Below are positions 8,784 to 17,378 of a stretch of 64,000 bases of DNA, piece by piece. The stretch covers positions 7,926 through 71,925 of the forward strand of contig JBDKVA010000065.1 of NCBI GenBank assembly GCA_039679375.1. The letters are read 5' to 3'. Source of the DNA: JBDKVA01 sp039679375. GTDB lineage: Bacteria; Bacillota; Clostridia; Acetivibrionales; DTU013. Below the pieces are notes generated by a model. That model searched no databases, was not told where the DNA came from, and was given only the letters and a program-made list of their open reading frames with translations. The translations under genes were made by a program, and so were the position numbers. Numbering within the stretch: the stretch's first letter is position 1; every line of letters begins with the position of its first letter.

Positions 8784-10566
8784 CTTCATCATTCAGGAAC
8801 TTAAATTGTGACATATACAGGCTATAGTACTGCCCCTGACAGCGCATAAGCTCCTCATGAGTTCCAGTTTCCACGATCCCGCCATCCTCCACCACCATGA
8901 TCCGGTCGGCATTCCGGATAGTAGAGAGCCTGTGTGCAATAACAAAGGACGTTCTGCCCTTCAACAGCTTTTTGATGCCTTGCTGTACCAGCCTCTCCGT
9001 ATGCGTATCAATGCTGGCTGTAGCCTCATCCAGGATCAGGATGCGCGGGTCCGCCAGCAGCGTCCTTGCAAAGGCGATCAGCTGTCGCTGCCCCGCAGAC
9101 AGGCGGGTTCCCCGTTCATTCACATCGGTGTCGTAGCCCTTTTCGAACTTCATGATAAAGTCATGGGCGGAAACTGCTTTCGCAGCTGCGATGATTTCCT
9201 CATCTGTTGCATCCAGTTTGCCGTAGCGGATATTTTCCTTAATCGATGCAGAAAACAGGAACGTATCCTGCGGCATCAAACCGATCTGCCCTCTCAGCGA
9301 CTCCAGCGTAACATGGTTCAGGTTATGCCCGTCGATCAGGACCGCCCCTTCTGTTACTTCATAGAATCGGCTGATCAGGTTTACAACCGTTGTTTTCCCT
9401 GCTCCTGTCGACCCTACCAGCGCGATAGTCTGACCTGCTTTCACCTCAAAGCTGACATCCTTCAGTACCGGAAGATCGTTATCGTATCCGAATGTCACAT
9501 TTTTAAAGCTCACATCCCCTTTGATCTTCGGCATCGGTTTGGACTCCGGCCTGTCCTTTATATCCGGTTCGATGTCAAGTATCTCAAAGATTCTTTCCGC
9601 ACCGGACATGTTGGTAACAAGCTGGTTGTAAAATCTGCTGATATTCACAATCGGCTGCCAGAACATCGATACATAGCTTGTAAACGCTACAAGGAGCCCC
9701 GGAGTGATTGAGCCGGTATAAATGAGGCTCGCTCCGAACCAGAACACAAGGATGTTGCCCGTACCCCATGATAGCTCTGTAATAGGCCAGAAAAGGTCAT
9801 TCATCCGGACCGCGTGTATGAACGCATCCCTTTGCTCATGCAAAAGCTTCAAAAATGTTCCCGATGTATCCTTTTCAGCAGCAAAGCTTTGTACCACACG
9901 TATCCCGGAAAAATCCTCATGCATGAATGCATTCATATTGGAATTCTTTTTTCTGAATGTCTGCCATCTTTTCCTTGAGGTCGTCATGACAAAAAACATC
10001 GAAACCATCATCAGCGGCAGCGTGGCAAGTGCCACAATGCCCAGCGTGTAATTCATAAGCATCATGATTACCACAACTGACGTGATCTTGATTAACTCCG
10101 GAATCAGCGTGGTGACAGCATTGGTGAAAAGGTCATTTAATGAGTTGACATCACCGATGATGCGTGCAAGTATCTTGCCGACAGGCCTGCTGTCAAAAAA
10201 GGAAAAGGATAACTTCTGTATATGTGCATATAGCTGCTGTCGTATGGTGAGCAGAATACTGTTCGAAACCCGGCCCATGATTATGGTCCTGAAACGCGAG
10301 CATAGCATAGCCAGAGCGTTCAATAATATCATAATCCCACCAAGCAGAAGCAGGCTTTTCCAGTTTCCTGCCTTAATATACTTATCGATTCCTACCTTTA
10401 AAAAGTAAGGGTTCAAAAGGTCGGCAGCAAGTACTACAGCTATGAGGCATAATGTCTTTGCGACTGCTCCTCCGTAAGGCCGCAGGTATACCATCAGCCT
10501 TTTTATTATAACAGTATTCAAGCTGTCTTTTAATTTTTCATCTTCCCTAAACGTATTGATTGGCAA
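8773..10566 (-). CDS. ABC exporter half-transporter, catalytically canonical subunit (BmrD/TM288 type)
   Basis: A 597-residue fused permease and ATPase. Six membrane helices occupy about residues 1-320. The nucleotide-binding domain has Walker A (GSTGAGKTT), signature (LSAGQRQ), Walker B with the catalytic glutamate (ILILDEAT) and the H-loop (IAHRLS). The start is a TTG preceded by GAGGTGG and lies directly after the stop of the partner gene. With that partner, whose Walker B ends in Asp, it forms the asymmetric pair seen in heterodimeric multidrug exporters such as BmrC/BmrD and TM287/288. Substrate is unknown; drugs, lipids or peptides are all possible. Confidence 0.9.
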   Translation of the reverse strand: MPINTFREDEKLKDSLNTVIIKRLMVYLRPYGGAVAKTLCLIAVVLAADLLNPYFLKVGIDKYIKAGNWKSLLLLGGIMILLNALAMLCSRFRTIIMGRVSNSILLTIRQQLYAHIQKLSFSFFDSRPVGKILARIIGDVNSLNDLFTNAVTTLIPELIKITSVVVIMMLMNYTLGIVALATLPLMMVSMFFVMTTSRKRWQTFRKKNSNMNAFMHEDFSGIRVVQSFAAEKDTSGTFLKLLHEQRDAFIHAVRMNDLFWPITELSWGTGNILVFWFGASLIYTGSITPGLLVAFTSYVSMFWQPIVNISRFYNQLVTNMSGAERIFEILDIEPDIKDRPESKPMPKIKGDVSFKNVTFGYDNDLPVLKDVSFEVKAGQTIALVGSTGAGKTTVVNLISRFYEVTEGAVLIDGHNLNHVTLESLRGQIGLMPQDTFLFSASIKENIRYGKLDATDEEIIAAAKAVSAHDFIMKFEKGYDTDVNERGTRLSAGQRQLIAFARTLLADPRILILDEATASIDTHTERLVQQGIKKLLKGRTSFVIAHRLSTIRNADRIMVVEDGGIVETGTHEELMRCQGQYYSLYMSQFKFLNDEEAV

Positions 10567-12303
10567 TTAAACCACCTCTTTCTCCAATTCCTCCACATAA
10601 TCGCGGTATTGCTCACAATAAGTGTCATAATACAATCCGCGGAGCTTTAAAAGCTCATGATGCGTCCCACGTTCAACAATCCTTCCTTCATTGAAGTACA
10701 GGATCTCATCGGCATTTTTCACCGCCGACACCCTGTGCGCTATGATGAAGCGGGTAATACCTTTCCTGTTTTCCATTGCCTTCTGGATCGCATATTCTGT
10801 TTGCATGTCCAGTGCGGATGTCGAGTCATCCATGATCAGCACCTTTGCATTCCGGACCAGCGCACGGGCAATGGAAATTCTCTGCTTCTGACCTCCTGAA
10901 AGGCCAATTCCACGTTCTCCAATGACAGTACCGTATCCTTCCGGCATCTGTGATACAAATTCGTCCACTTGTGCATCCTGTGCAGCTTTCATAAATTCTT
11001 CCTGCGTAGCCTCATAGGCGCCAAAACGGATGTTTTCTTCTATGGTGTCCGAGAAGAGGAAGGTGTCCTGCATGATTGCTGAAACATTCTTCCTCAGAAG
11101 CAGCAGATCCATGTCTTTTACATCGATTCCGTCAAAGTACACATGCCCCTCCGAACAATCGTAATACCTGCCAATGAGGTTGACCAGCGAACTTTTCCCT
11201 GCTCCTGTAATTCCCATGATTGCAATCGTGCTGCCCGGCCTTGCATCAATGTTGATATTGCTCAATACCGTGGTATCAGCAAAATTGAAGCTGACATTAT
11301 CAAACACAATATGCCCCTGCGGATCCTCAGGCCGCTGAGGATTCTCACAATTATTAACGGCAGGTTCTTCTGTAAATATGTTTTCAATTTTCTTTAGCGA
11401 TGCAAGGCATTGAGCCAGTACATTTGTCAGCCAGCCCATCATCCGCATGGGCCAGATCAGCATATAAATGTAGTTGCTGAAAGCCACCAGCGTACCCAGC
11501 GACATTTCCTTTCCTATGACAAAATACCCTCCAAAGCTGATTACCAGTACAAGCACAACATTGGACAGAAATTCGATAACCGGATTGTACCGTGCCATTA
11601 TCTTTGCCTGCTCAAAATTGATCTTGTAATTCTCTTCATTTTGCATCAGAAATTTCTGTATCTCATACTTTTCCCTGCCAAAGGCCTTTACCAGCCTTAC
11701 CCCTGCCAGGTTCTCCTGTGCTGTTGTATTCAGAACCGCTCTCTGATCGCTTATTTTCTCATATGTTTTACCGATATTCTTCTGGAGCTTGAATACCACA
11801 TACTCGATCAAAGGCATAGTGAGAAGACTAATCAGTGCAAGTTTCCAGTTGAGCGTAAACAATATGAAGGTAGCGATAATAAAATATATGGACTGCTCCA
11901 GAAAGAGCATGATCCCAAAGCAGCATGCATTCAGTACGTTTTCCGCATCTTCCTTTACACGGGACATCAGCTCTCCTGTATTGTTTTTATCAAAGAACGA
12001 GAAAGACAGCTTCTGAATATGATCAAACAAAGCTTTTCTAAGGTTTAGCACTACCTTTGAGGCGGAATAGTCAATACTGTATTCCTTGGTATAACCTAGA
12101 ATTGCACGGCCGATGGTGATTGCCGCCAGAGCAGGAAGCACAATTCTCAGGTATGGTATTTCGCCGTTCACTATTACTTTGTCAATAATCCTTCCGATCA
12201 AATAGGGATTAAACATATCCAGTACGATTGCGGTAATCAACGCGGCAAAGCCAATCGCATAACTCCACCATTGTTTTCTTATTAATTTTAATAACCTTTT
12301 CAA
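10567..12303 (-). CDS. ABC exporter half-transporter, degenerate-site subunit (BmrC/TM287 type)
   Basis: A 578-residue permease-ATPase fusion. Walker A is GITGAGKSS, the signature is LSGGQKQ, and Walker B reads VLIMDDST, with Asp where the catalytic Glu normally stands. That substitution is the mark of the non-hydrolysing site in heterodimeric exporters. The start is a TTG with GGGGGA 6 bases upstream; an upstream in-frame ATG at 12345 lacks a ribosome binding site. It is first in a two-gene operon and is preceded by a leader peptide and an attenuator-like region (12380-12590), so expression is probably induced by conditions that perturb translation of the leader. The gene product pairs with the protein encoded immediately downstream. 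Confidence 0.9.
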   Translation of the reverse strand: MKRLLKLIRKQWWSYAIGFAALITAIVLDMFNPYLIGRIIDKVIVNGEIPYLRIVLPALAAITIGRAILGYTKEYSIDYSASKVVLNLRKALFDHIQKLSFSFFDKNNTGELMSRVKEDAENVLNACCFGIMLFLEQSIYFIIATFILFTLNWKLALISLLTMPLIEYVVFKLQKNIGKTYEKISDQRAVLNTTAQENLAGVRLVKAFGREKYEIQKFLMQNEENYKINFEQAKIMARYNPVIEFLSNVVLVLVISFGGYFVIGKEMSLGTLVAFSNYIYMLIWPMRMMGWLTNVLAQCLASLKKIENIFTEEPAVNNCENPQRPEDPQGHIVFDNVSFNFADTTVLSNINIDARPGSTIAIMGITGAGKSSLVNLIGRYYDCSEGHVYFDGIDVKDMDLLLLRKNVSAIMQDTFLFSDTIEENIRFGAYEATQEEFMKAAQDAQVDEFVSQMPEGYGTVIGERGIGLSGGQKQRISIARALVRNAKVLIMDDSTSALDMQTEYAIQKAMENRKGITRFIIAHRVSAVKNADEILYFNEGRIVERGTHHELLKLRGLYYDTYCEQYRDYVEELEKEVV

Positions 12304-12379
12304 AAAAATTCCCCCTTTGCAGTGCTGAAAAAATCTTGTTCTCAACCTCGTTGACTGACTGCAGCATTCTTTTGACGGG

Positions 12380-12409
12380 AAAAAGAAGCCACAGTTGCGA
12401 TGCTGCGGC
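12380..12409 (-). terminator. Second attenuator terminator (T2) in the exporter leader
   Basis: On the minus strand GCCGCAG pairs with CTGTGGC (7 bp including one G-U, 8-base loop), followed by TTCTTTTT. It ends about 75 bases before the exporter start. Its 5' arm is shared with the antiterminator stem at 12405-12435, so the two structures exclude each other. Confidence 0.65.
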
Positions 12410-12435
12410 CTTTTTCAAAAATAAATAAAGGCCGC
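12405..12435 (-). promoter_or_regulatory. Antiterminator stem of the exporter leader
   Basis: A perfect 9-bp stem (GCGGCCTTT with AAAGGCCGC, 13-base loop). One arm occupies the 3' arm of terminator T1 and the other occupies the 5' arm of terminator T2, so its formation would disable both terminators. The pairing is directly visible; its regulatory role is inferred. Confidence 0.65.
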
Positions 12436-12454
12436 GGTAATAACCCGTGGCCTT
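12428..12454 (-). terminator. First attenuator terminator (T1) in the exporter leader
   Basis: AAGGCC and GGCCTT arms plus an inner CGG/CCG step with one mismatch, followed on the minus strand by the U-rich TATTTATTTTT. It starts 28 bases after the leader ORF stop and lies upstream of the ABC exporter, where a terminator makes sense only as an attenuator. Confidence 0.68.
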
Positions 12455-12470
12455 CTCATTTTTAATTGAC

Positions 12471-12496
12471 AATTTTTAACGGTCAGAATAAAAATT
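12471..12496 (-). promoter_or_regulatory. Hairpin spanning the leader-ORF stop codon
   Basis: AATTTTTA and TAAAAATT form an 8-bp perfect inverted repeat with a 10-base loop that contains the TGA stop (12483-12485) of the leader ORF. A ribosome finishing or stalling at the end of the leader would melt it, which could couple leader translation to folding of the downstream terminators. Confidence 0.5.
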
Positions 12497-12590
12497 TAAG
12501 ACAGGCAGGGTTATCAAATACTGTAAATTTGCCTTCGCTATTCATTTGAGCTATAAGTGCGGCTCTGAATTTCATTGCATTTTGTAGCAT
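12483..12590 (-). CDS. 35-residue leader peptide upstream of the ABC exporter
   Basis: A short ORF, ATG to TGA, with a strong AAGGAGG 7 bases before the ATG, inside the exporter's 5' leader. It begins MLQNAMKFRAAL and ends NPACLKFLF. It has no signal peptide and no obvious bacteriocin features such as a double-Gly motif. A well-placed promoter lies upstream, and two terminators plus an antiterminator lie between it and the exporter. This matches the arrangement of B. subtilis bmrB, the leader peptide that controls the heterodimeric exporter bmrCD by ribosome-mediated attenuation. No homology to BmrB itself is claimed. The alternative reading is a small exported peptide that is the transporter's cargo; the attenuator structures favour the leader role. 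Confidence 0.7.
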   Translation of the reverse strand: MLQNAMKFRAALIAQMNSEGKFTVFDNPACLKFLF

Positions 12591-12618
12591 TTTCCTGCCT
12601 CCTTGAACTTATTTTTGC

Positions 12619-12633
12619 GAGTTTGCAAAACTC
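12619..12633. promoter_or_regulatory. 15-bp palindrome in the exporter 5' UTR
   Basis: GAGTTT-GCA-AAACTC, perfect arms, centred about 10 bases downstream of the predicted transcription start and upstream of the leader ORF ribosome binding site. It could be a repressor operator or a small 5' hairpin. Confidence 0.45.
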
Positions 12634-12642
12634 ACATAAACT

Positions 12643-12671
12643 ATGTTAAAACAAAACCTATTTAAAGTCAA
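12643..12671 (-). promoter_or_regulatory. Sigma-A promoter of the leader/exporter operon
   Basis: -35 TTGACT (12666-12671), 17-bp spacer, -10 TAACAT (12643-12648). Predicted start is near 12636, about 45 bases before the leader ORF. Confidence 0.75.
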
Positions 12672-12817
12672 GAAATTTTTTACATATTTATCATATTTCA
12701 TTTTCATTACAAATAAATAAATGACCCTACTGATAGAACGCTTACCATGCGTGCTTTACGGCGTCTTATGCCTATGTGTCCGCTCTATGACTTCCCTACG
12801 GCTTTCCAATAGCTTAC

Positions 12818-15358
12818 CTACGCCTGCTCTACAGCCTTTGTCAAAAGCCAGCAGGCAAATTCATTCCTGTCGGCACTCCCGGAATATTTGTATCCTGTAA
12901 TATCGTATAAATACTGCATACTGCCTGATTTGAAAGCTTCATAGGCTTCTATCCCATCCTTCGGGAGTTTCACCGCAATGCTATACGGCATCGTTTGAAG
13001 CTCAGCAAAGTTGAATCCTTCTGTCCCGAGCAGCTTCTGTTCCTTTAGCATGTACAACGCAATAGCTTTCAGAAGCAAATCGGACGGATCCGATTTGCAA
13101 AGAGCCTTACCGGCCTTTGTGATCTGAATACGGTATGGCCTCCATTCTCTTGTGAGCAAAAGCATCCCAATGATATAAAATGCCGTCCTTCGGTTCATCT
13201 CACTGCCTGAACCGAAGGCTCCATCTGCCTTTTGAGACTGAGCTGCTTTCATGACCATTTCATTAACCGAAGGTGCTTCTCTTTCCTTAGCTTTAGGCAA
13301 TACGGCTTTTCCCATTCTAGTGCTGGTTGCCCTTCGGCTCATGTTCTTTTTAAAAAACGCCGGAATCTCCAGTTTTTCCGCCATGCCCTCATCCCTTTGG
13401 AACCTCATGGCTGGTTCACTCACAATACTCGGCGCCATACAATACATGATGTCGGAGGTATCATCAAACATATCCCATCCTCTGGGCTTGGCAACAGGAA
13501 TTACTATAGTCTCCGGAATGCCTTTCTCCTTCACCGCCCTTTTATGGACCGCTACAAGGGAAGTCATCGTTGACAGCAGAGAATACCGTATAGATAACTC
13601 TACGATCTTCTTTTTAATCAAATCATTCCTTCTTTGGTTGTTACCCGACGCCTTCTCTTCCAGCAATTCAATTTTTTCCTTTGCCCATTTCAAGCCAAGC
13701 AGTCTTGCATTACCTTCAGCATTAGGCTTAAGAAGGATTTCTTCATCCCTTCCATGGATTGTTCCGCGGATCGTAATTTCTTCAATTACCCCCAGGCATT
13801 CGCTTTGCACCATAAAGCTGTATACCTCCGAGCTATAGATACGGGCAGGCATGGGCGGTACTGTATTAAGCTCTTCCCCATTTTTAGCGAAAACTGCCGG
13901 ATTGGCGAGGTATGGCTGATGTATCCTGGAAAACTGGCGGATCACTTTATCCTCGATCCTCTCGCCGGGATAAATATATTCAGGTATTCCGTTTCCTGAA
14001 GCAGCCAGACCATCAATGAAATATTTGTTCACGGCTGTATCGATTCCGAACGGGAATAACTGAAGTGATTGATTATGACCTTTAACCAGTCTGATGATCT
14101 CATTTTCGTTCCCAACCTGACCATCTGTAAATAGAAGCACAACCCGTTCCAATCCATTGTCTGATGCCATTTCCTCCAGAACAAACCGGAGCGGATCGAA
14201 AATCTCCGTACCACCGGCTGCGTTCAAAGCTGATATCCACTGGTCCGCCTTCTCGAGATTCTGTTGGGAATAGGGCACGGCTTCATTTGAAAAGCGGCTG
14301 AAATTGCTTTCGAAGGCTACAATATTGAAGTAATCGCCCTCCAGAAGGTTCCTGAGCGAAATAACAAGCGCGCGTTTGGCCTGTTTCAGCTTCTCACCTG
14401 TCATAGAGCCTGATATGTCAATGATAAAGATGTACTCATAATTCTTTTGAATTTCACAGCAGTCATCCATATCGATCATCAGCTTTGCCATTCCGAATGC
14501 TTCGCCTGCATATCCCATTCCATCATTATATACTAAACCTTGCACATTGTTGGCGGCGTCAGATGTTTCAAATCCGGCATCCTTTTTACCTTCAGCAATG
14601 ATATAACAGCTTTCTGCATCCTCATCCAGCAGCACTGAGAGAATAAAATCACTATCGAGCAATTCCGTTTCCTTTGCAAGTGAAACGTCCACATCTCCGC
14701 CATTGAACAAAACCTCGACCGGATGGCTCGGAGAAGATACCTTCCTTATTCCCTTCATACCCCGAAGAGCCGCTTTTATCCTGAGCGTATATGATGTCTC
14801 GCCAATAGGCGGCGTTATATATTCCGTACCTGAAGTACCGCCTCCCTCCATGGCGGTATTCATACCGATACTGCGTCCATATCTTCTGTTTTTCCTTGGA
14901 ATATAACGCGGTGCAATAACGGTCGGCACCACCCAACGGAGTTCACTGTCAACCACTTCGATATTTTCCAGATAGGTTATGCTAATGGAAGCCTTTTCAC
15001 CAGACGCAATATTTCCAAGTGATATTTGAAATATGTCAGGTCTGCAGCTTTCAAACAGAACAGCGCTGTCTCCCCTCCGGACTGCTTTTTCATACTCGGC
15101 AAAGGCTTCATCCTTTTCCCTGAATTCACCATTTACCTCATTCTCCCCTATCCTGCCTTTAAAACCTGTCACCTGGGCGTTGTGCGGCAACGGGAAGATG
15201 TATGCGGCTTCTATGCTGTAATTCGCTATATTGATATAGTTTTGGACCAAAGTCACTTCCGCAATCATGCTGCCGATCACTGCACTGATTTCAACATTTT
15301 GCATCGGGCAGGCAGGTTTGCCTGATTTCTGGTCAATGATACAGCAAATATCCTGCAT
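12818..15358 (-). CDS. VIT and von Willebrand A domain protein
   Basis: About 846 residues with no signal peptide or membrane helix seen, so cytoplasmic or released by another route. An N-terminal VIT domain (about residues 15-145) is followed by a vWA domain starting near residue 310 with a complete MIDAS (DISGS, later FTDGQVG). The C-terminal 300 residues are not assigned. The architecture resembles inter-alpha-trypsin-inhibitor-like bacterial proteins of unknown role, which probably bind metal-dependent protein partners. ATG at 15358 has GAGAGG 9 bases upstream; an ATG at 15367 abuts it. The MerR gene lies 170 bases upstream in the same direction, suggesting a shared transcript. Confidence 0.85.
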   Translation of the reverse strand: MQDICCIIDQKSGKPACPMQNVEISAVIGSMIAEVTLVQNYINIANYSIEAAYIFPLPHNAQVTGFKGRIGENEVNGEFREKDEAFAEYEKAVRRGDSAVLFESCRPDIFQISLGNIASGEKASISITYLENIEVVDSELRWVVPTVIAPRYIPRKNRRYGRSIGMNTAMEGGGTSGTEYITPPIGETSYTLRIKAALRGMKGIRKVSSPSHPVEVLFNGGDVDVSLAKETELLDSDFILSVLLDEDAESCYIIAEGKKDAGFETSDAANNVQGLVYNDGMGYAGEAFGMAKLMIDMDDCCEIQKNYEYIFIIDISGSMTGEKLKQAKRALVISLRNLLEGDYFNIVAFESNFSRFSNEAVPYSQQNLEKADQWISALNAAGGTEIFDPLRFVLEEMASDNGLERVVLLFTDGQVGNENEIIRLVKGHNQSLQLFPFGIDTAVNKYFIDGLAASGNGIPEYIYPGERIEDKVIRQFSRIHQPYLANPAVFAKNGEELNTVPPMPARIYSSEVYSFMVQSECLGVIEEITIRGTIHGRDEEILLKPNAEGNARLLGLKWAKEKIELLEEKASGNNQRRNDLIKKKIVELSIRYSLLSTMTSLVAVHKRAVKEKGIPETIVIPVAKPRGWDMFDDTSDIMYCMAPSIVSEPAMRFQRDEGMAEKLEIPAFFKKNMSRRATSTRMGKAVLPKAKEREAPSVNEMVMKAAQSQKADGAFGSGSEMNRRTAFYIIGMLLLTREWRPYRIQITKAGKALCKSDPSDLLLKAIALYMLKEQKLLGTEGFNFAELQTMPYSIAVKLPKDGIEAYEAFKSGSMQYLYDITGYKYSGSADRNEFACWLLTKAVEQA

Positions 15359-15530
15359 GGTATTCATCCTCTCTTCACTTTCTTTTCACTGCTTATCTTA
15401 TCTTTCATACAACATTCTTCTGATAGCTTCAACGTATTGCACTGACCTGTTTTATTGCAAGACAGATGCCTCAAGCCTGGATAGCCTGTAAATTTAACTT
15501 TCTTTCCCTGTTCCTCCTGTCAGTAAGCTT

Positions 15531-16004
15531 TTAGCTCTCCTTCAGCAATTTTTGGGCATACTTGTACAACATTCCGGCTAATTCTTTTGCTTCCCTGCTT
15601 TCAGATGGGTAGTGAAGCTCCAGGCCAAAGCCTATCTCCAGCCGTTCATAGAGCGCTCCCGCCGCTCCTTCGGTATTGGCGGCTTCATTCACTTTCTGCT
15701 TTACGGCATACCCGCTTTCCTGTTCCCGCACCTTCAACTGTGGTATTTCACCTTCAAGATACCTTTTGACAGTATTCAGATCCATACCTGCCATTCTTTT
15801 TTTTATTTCATCAAGAGGTAGATACGCATCCTGAAGCTTCTTTATCAGCAGCACCCTATAGAGATGTTCATCCGAGTAAGTGGTGCCAAGCCCTGCTCCT
15901 CCAGGCAGGGGCAGCAAGCCCCTGCCCATATAATAGTGGATTGTGCGTTTTGTAACATTTGCCTTTTCGGCAAGTTCACCGATACGGTATTGGTTTATTT
16001 CCAT
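15531..16004 (-). CDS. MerR-family transcriptional regulator
   Basis: About 157 residues. The winged-helix DNA-binding domain (YRIGELAEKANVTKRTIHYYMGRGLLP, split over residues 6-32) is canonical for MerR, followed by the second helical part and a coiled-coil-like C-terminal region without a cysteine cluster, so it is not an obvious metal sensor. The longer frame starting at 16127 is impossible because the promoter's -10 hexamer covers it; in-frame ATGs at 16031, 16016 and 16004 remain and 16004 fits the family best. It probably binds the palindrome in its own promoter (16135-16150) and controls the VIT/vWA gene. Confidence 0.85.
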   Translation of the reverse strand: MEINQYRIGELAEKANVTKRTIHYYMGRGLLPLPGGAGLGTTYSDEHLYRVLLIKKLQDAYLPLDEIKKRMAGMDLNTVKRYLEGEIPQLKVREQESGYAVKQKVNEAANTEGAAGALYERLEIGFGLELHYPSESREAKELAGMLYKYAQKLLKES

Positions 16005-16126
16005 AATAACCGCCATTCTTCCGCTGCGCATTGCCTTATTGTGACGAGTAATATTTGTAACATAATGATATAGCCTTGATGCAAGCACTCTTATCCTGTA
16101 TATAAAGATTTTGTTTGACCAATTCA

Positions 16127-16155
16127 ATTATATTACCGTTACGTAACGGTGTCAA
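16127..16155 (-). promoter_or_regulatory. Consensus promoter with spacer palindrome (MerR operon)
   Basis: -35 TTGACA (16150-16155) and -10 TATAAT (16127-16132), both perfect, 17-bp spacer. A perfect 16-bp palindrome, ACCGTTAC/GTAACGGT (16135-16150), fills the spacer, the place where MerR proteins bind. MerR-activated promoters usually have 19-20-bp spacers; the optimal 17 bp here suggests repression of a strong promoter. Confidence 0.85.
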
Positions 16156-16282
16156 GTTATAGGTATAAAAAAAACATCTTCTTTAAATATGTGGTAAAAT
16201 ATTCATGGTGACAAAAGCTTTGGTATAGTCAGAAAGAGCCGGCACACTCAAAAATGAGCACACAAGAACCTTCCCCTATGTC

Positions 16283-17149
16283 CTACTCCAGCTCCTTCGA
16301 CATTTTCATGATCAGCTCATAAGTGCTGCTATTTACCACGCTTGTCTGATAAAGCCTGTTATCTTTCTGAAATTCCTTCACAGCTTTTTTCAACGATTCT
16401 CCGAAAATACCATCTTCGCTACCATAGTAATATCCAAGCTTTTTCAGCGCACTCTCAATATCCAGTACATCATTTCCGACGTCTCCGTCCCTCATAGGGT
16501 AAAACGTCCGGTTCTCGTGCACGATGGTTACCACTGTATGGTAGGGCACCATCTTGTACAATTCCCGGACATCCGCATTTTTCATTCTGATACAGCCTTT
16601 GGACGTATTACTTCTGCCTACCGACCAGGGCTCCGTCGTGCCATGGATACCATACATCCCCCATGGTACGTTGAACCCGAGCCATGCTCCGCCAAAGCCT
16701 TCTCCCCATGTATCCTTGCTGATAATTTTCCAAGTACCCGCCGGGGATGGCGAACTGGGCTTCCCGCCTGAAACCTCATAGGTCTTGATAAGCATCCCGT
16801 CCCTGTATACAAACATTTGCGTACGATCCAGATCCACATATAAATGGTATCCGGCCGTATTAATATTTCTCTCCTGAGTTTCATCTTTTTCCCGGAATAT
16901 CACTGAATTGGCATCCTCCTTAAATTCAGCCGGGTCAAGGTTGCCTTCCGAAATACTTCCGGGCTTATGGCTGCTGACCAATAGTTTGTCTTCTGCATAC
17001 CACCTATCGGATGGAATAACTTCCCCGCAGGGTAATTCATATTTTTCTTGCGTTACTTGAATATCCGGCAATACGATGATATGAAAATACAATAAAATTA
17101 CAGCCATCAGAAAACTAAATAAAACAATATTCAACTTTTTTTCCTGCAT
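16283..17149 (-). CDS. L,D-transpeptidase (YkuD) with peptidoglycan-binding domain
   Basis: 288 residues. One N-terminal membrane segment (residues about 8-28) anchors it outside the cell membrane. The YkuD domain (about 95-215) has the His and Cys motifs (GIHGT and SKGCIRM, Cys nucleophile), and a C-terminal peptidoglycan_binding_1-type repeat (about 225-280; ALKKLGYYYG, DGIFGESLKKAV) follows. Such enzymes make 3-3 crosslinks in peptidoglycan or attach proteins to it. GGAG stands 7 bases before the ATG. It forms a single-gene unit. The membrane anchor plus C-terminal PG-binding order is common in Clostridia. Confidence 0.92.
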   Translation of the reverse strand: MQEKKLNIVLFSFLMAVILLYFHIIVLPDIQVTQEKYELPCGEVIPSDRWYAEDKLLVSSHKPGSISEGNLDPAEFKEDANSVIFREKDETQERNINTAGYHLYVDLDRTQMFVYRDGMLIKTYEVSGGKPSSPSPAGTWKIISKDTWGEGFGGAWLGFNVPWGMYGIHGTTEPWSVGRSNTSKGCIRMKNADVRELYKMVPYHTVVTIVHENRTFYPMRDGDVGNDVLDIESALKKLGYYYGSEDGIFGESLKKAVKEFQKDNRLYQTSVVNSSTYELIMKMSKELE

Positions 17150-17272
17150 TTTTAAACTCCGCCAAATTCTATTGCTAATAATTTATATGCCGAATTTAAA
17201 AAAATAAGCATAGCCCATCTTTATATGAATTGTGCCACAACTATATAGGATGAACTAAATTTCTTATACAGG

Positions 17273-17300
17273 ATTTGCATTCCTAAAGCTGAATGCAAAT
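17273..17300. repeat. 10-bp perfect inverted repeat between genes
   Basis: ATTTGCATTC and GAATGCAAAT with an 8-base loop, in the gap of about 230 bases between the isomerase-like gene and the L,D-transpeptidase. No U-tract follows on either strand, so an operator or RNA stem is as likely as a terminator. Nothing else was recognised in the gap. Confidence 0.45.
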
Positions 17301-17378
17301 GGCATCAAATCAGTATTTAATTCAACTTATACAGTTTGCAGTAATAGAAGCGGCACTTATTGTTTTACTCAAAGATTT

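Noticed and set aside
8857..9711. 284-codon plus-strand frame opposite the ABC exporter
   Set aside because: Lies wholly within a gene with complete ABC motifs, has no ribosome binding site and no protein-like pattern.
12700..12817. Possible small gene or terminator after the VIT/vWA gene
   Set aside because: No start with a ribosome site and no convincing stem plus U-tract.
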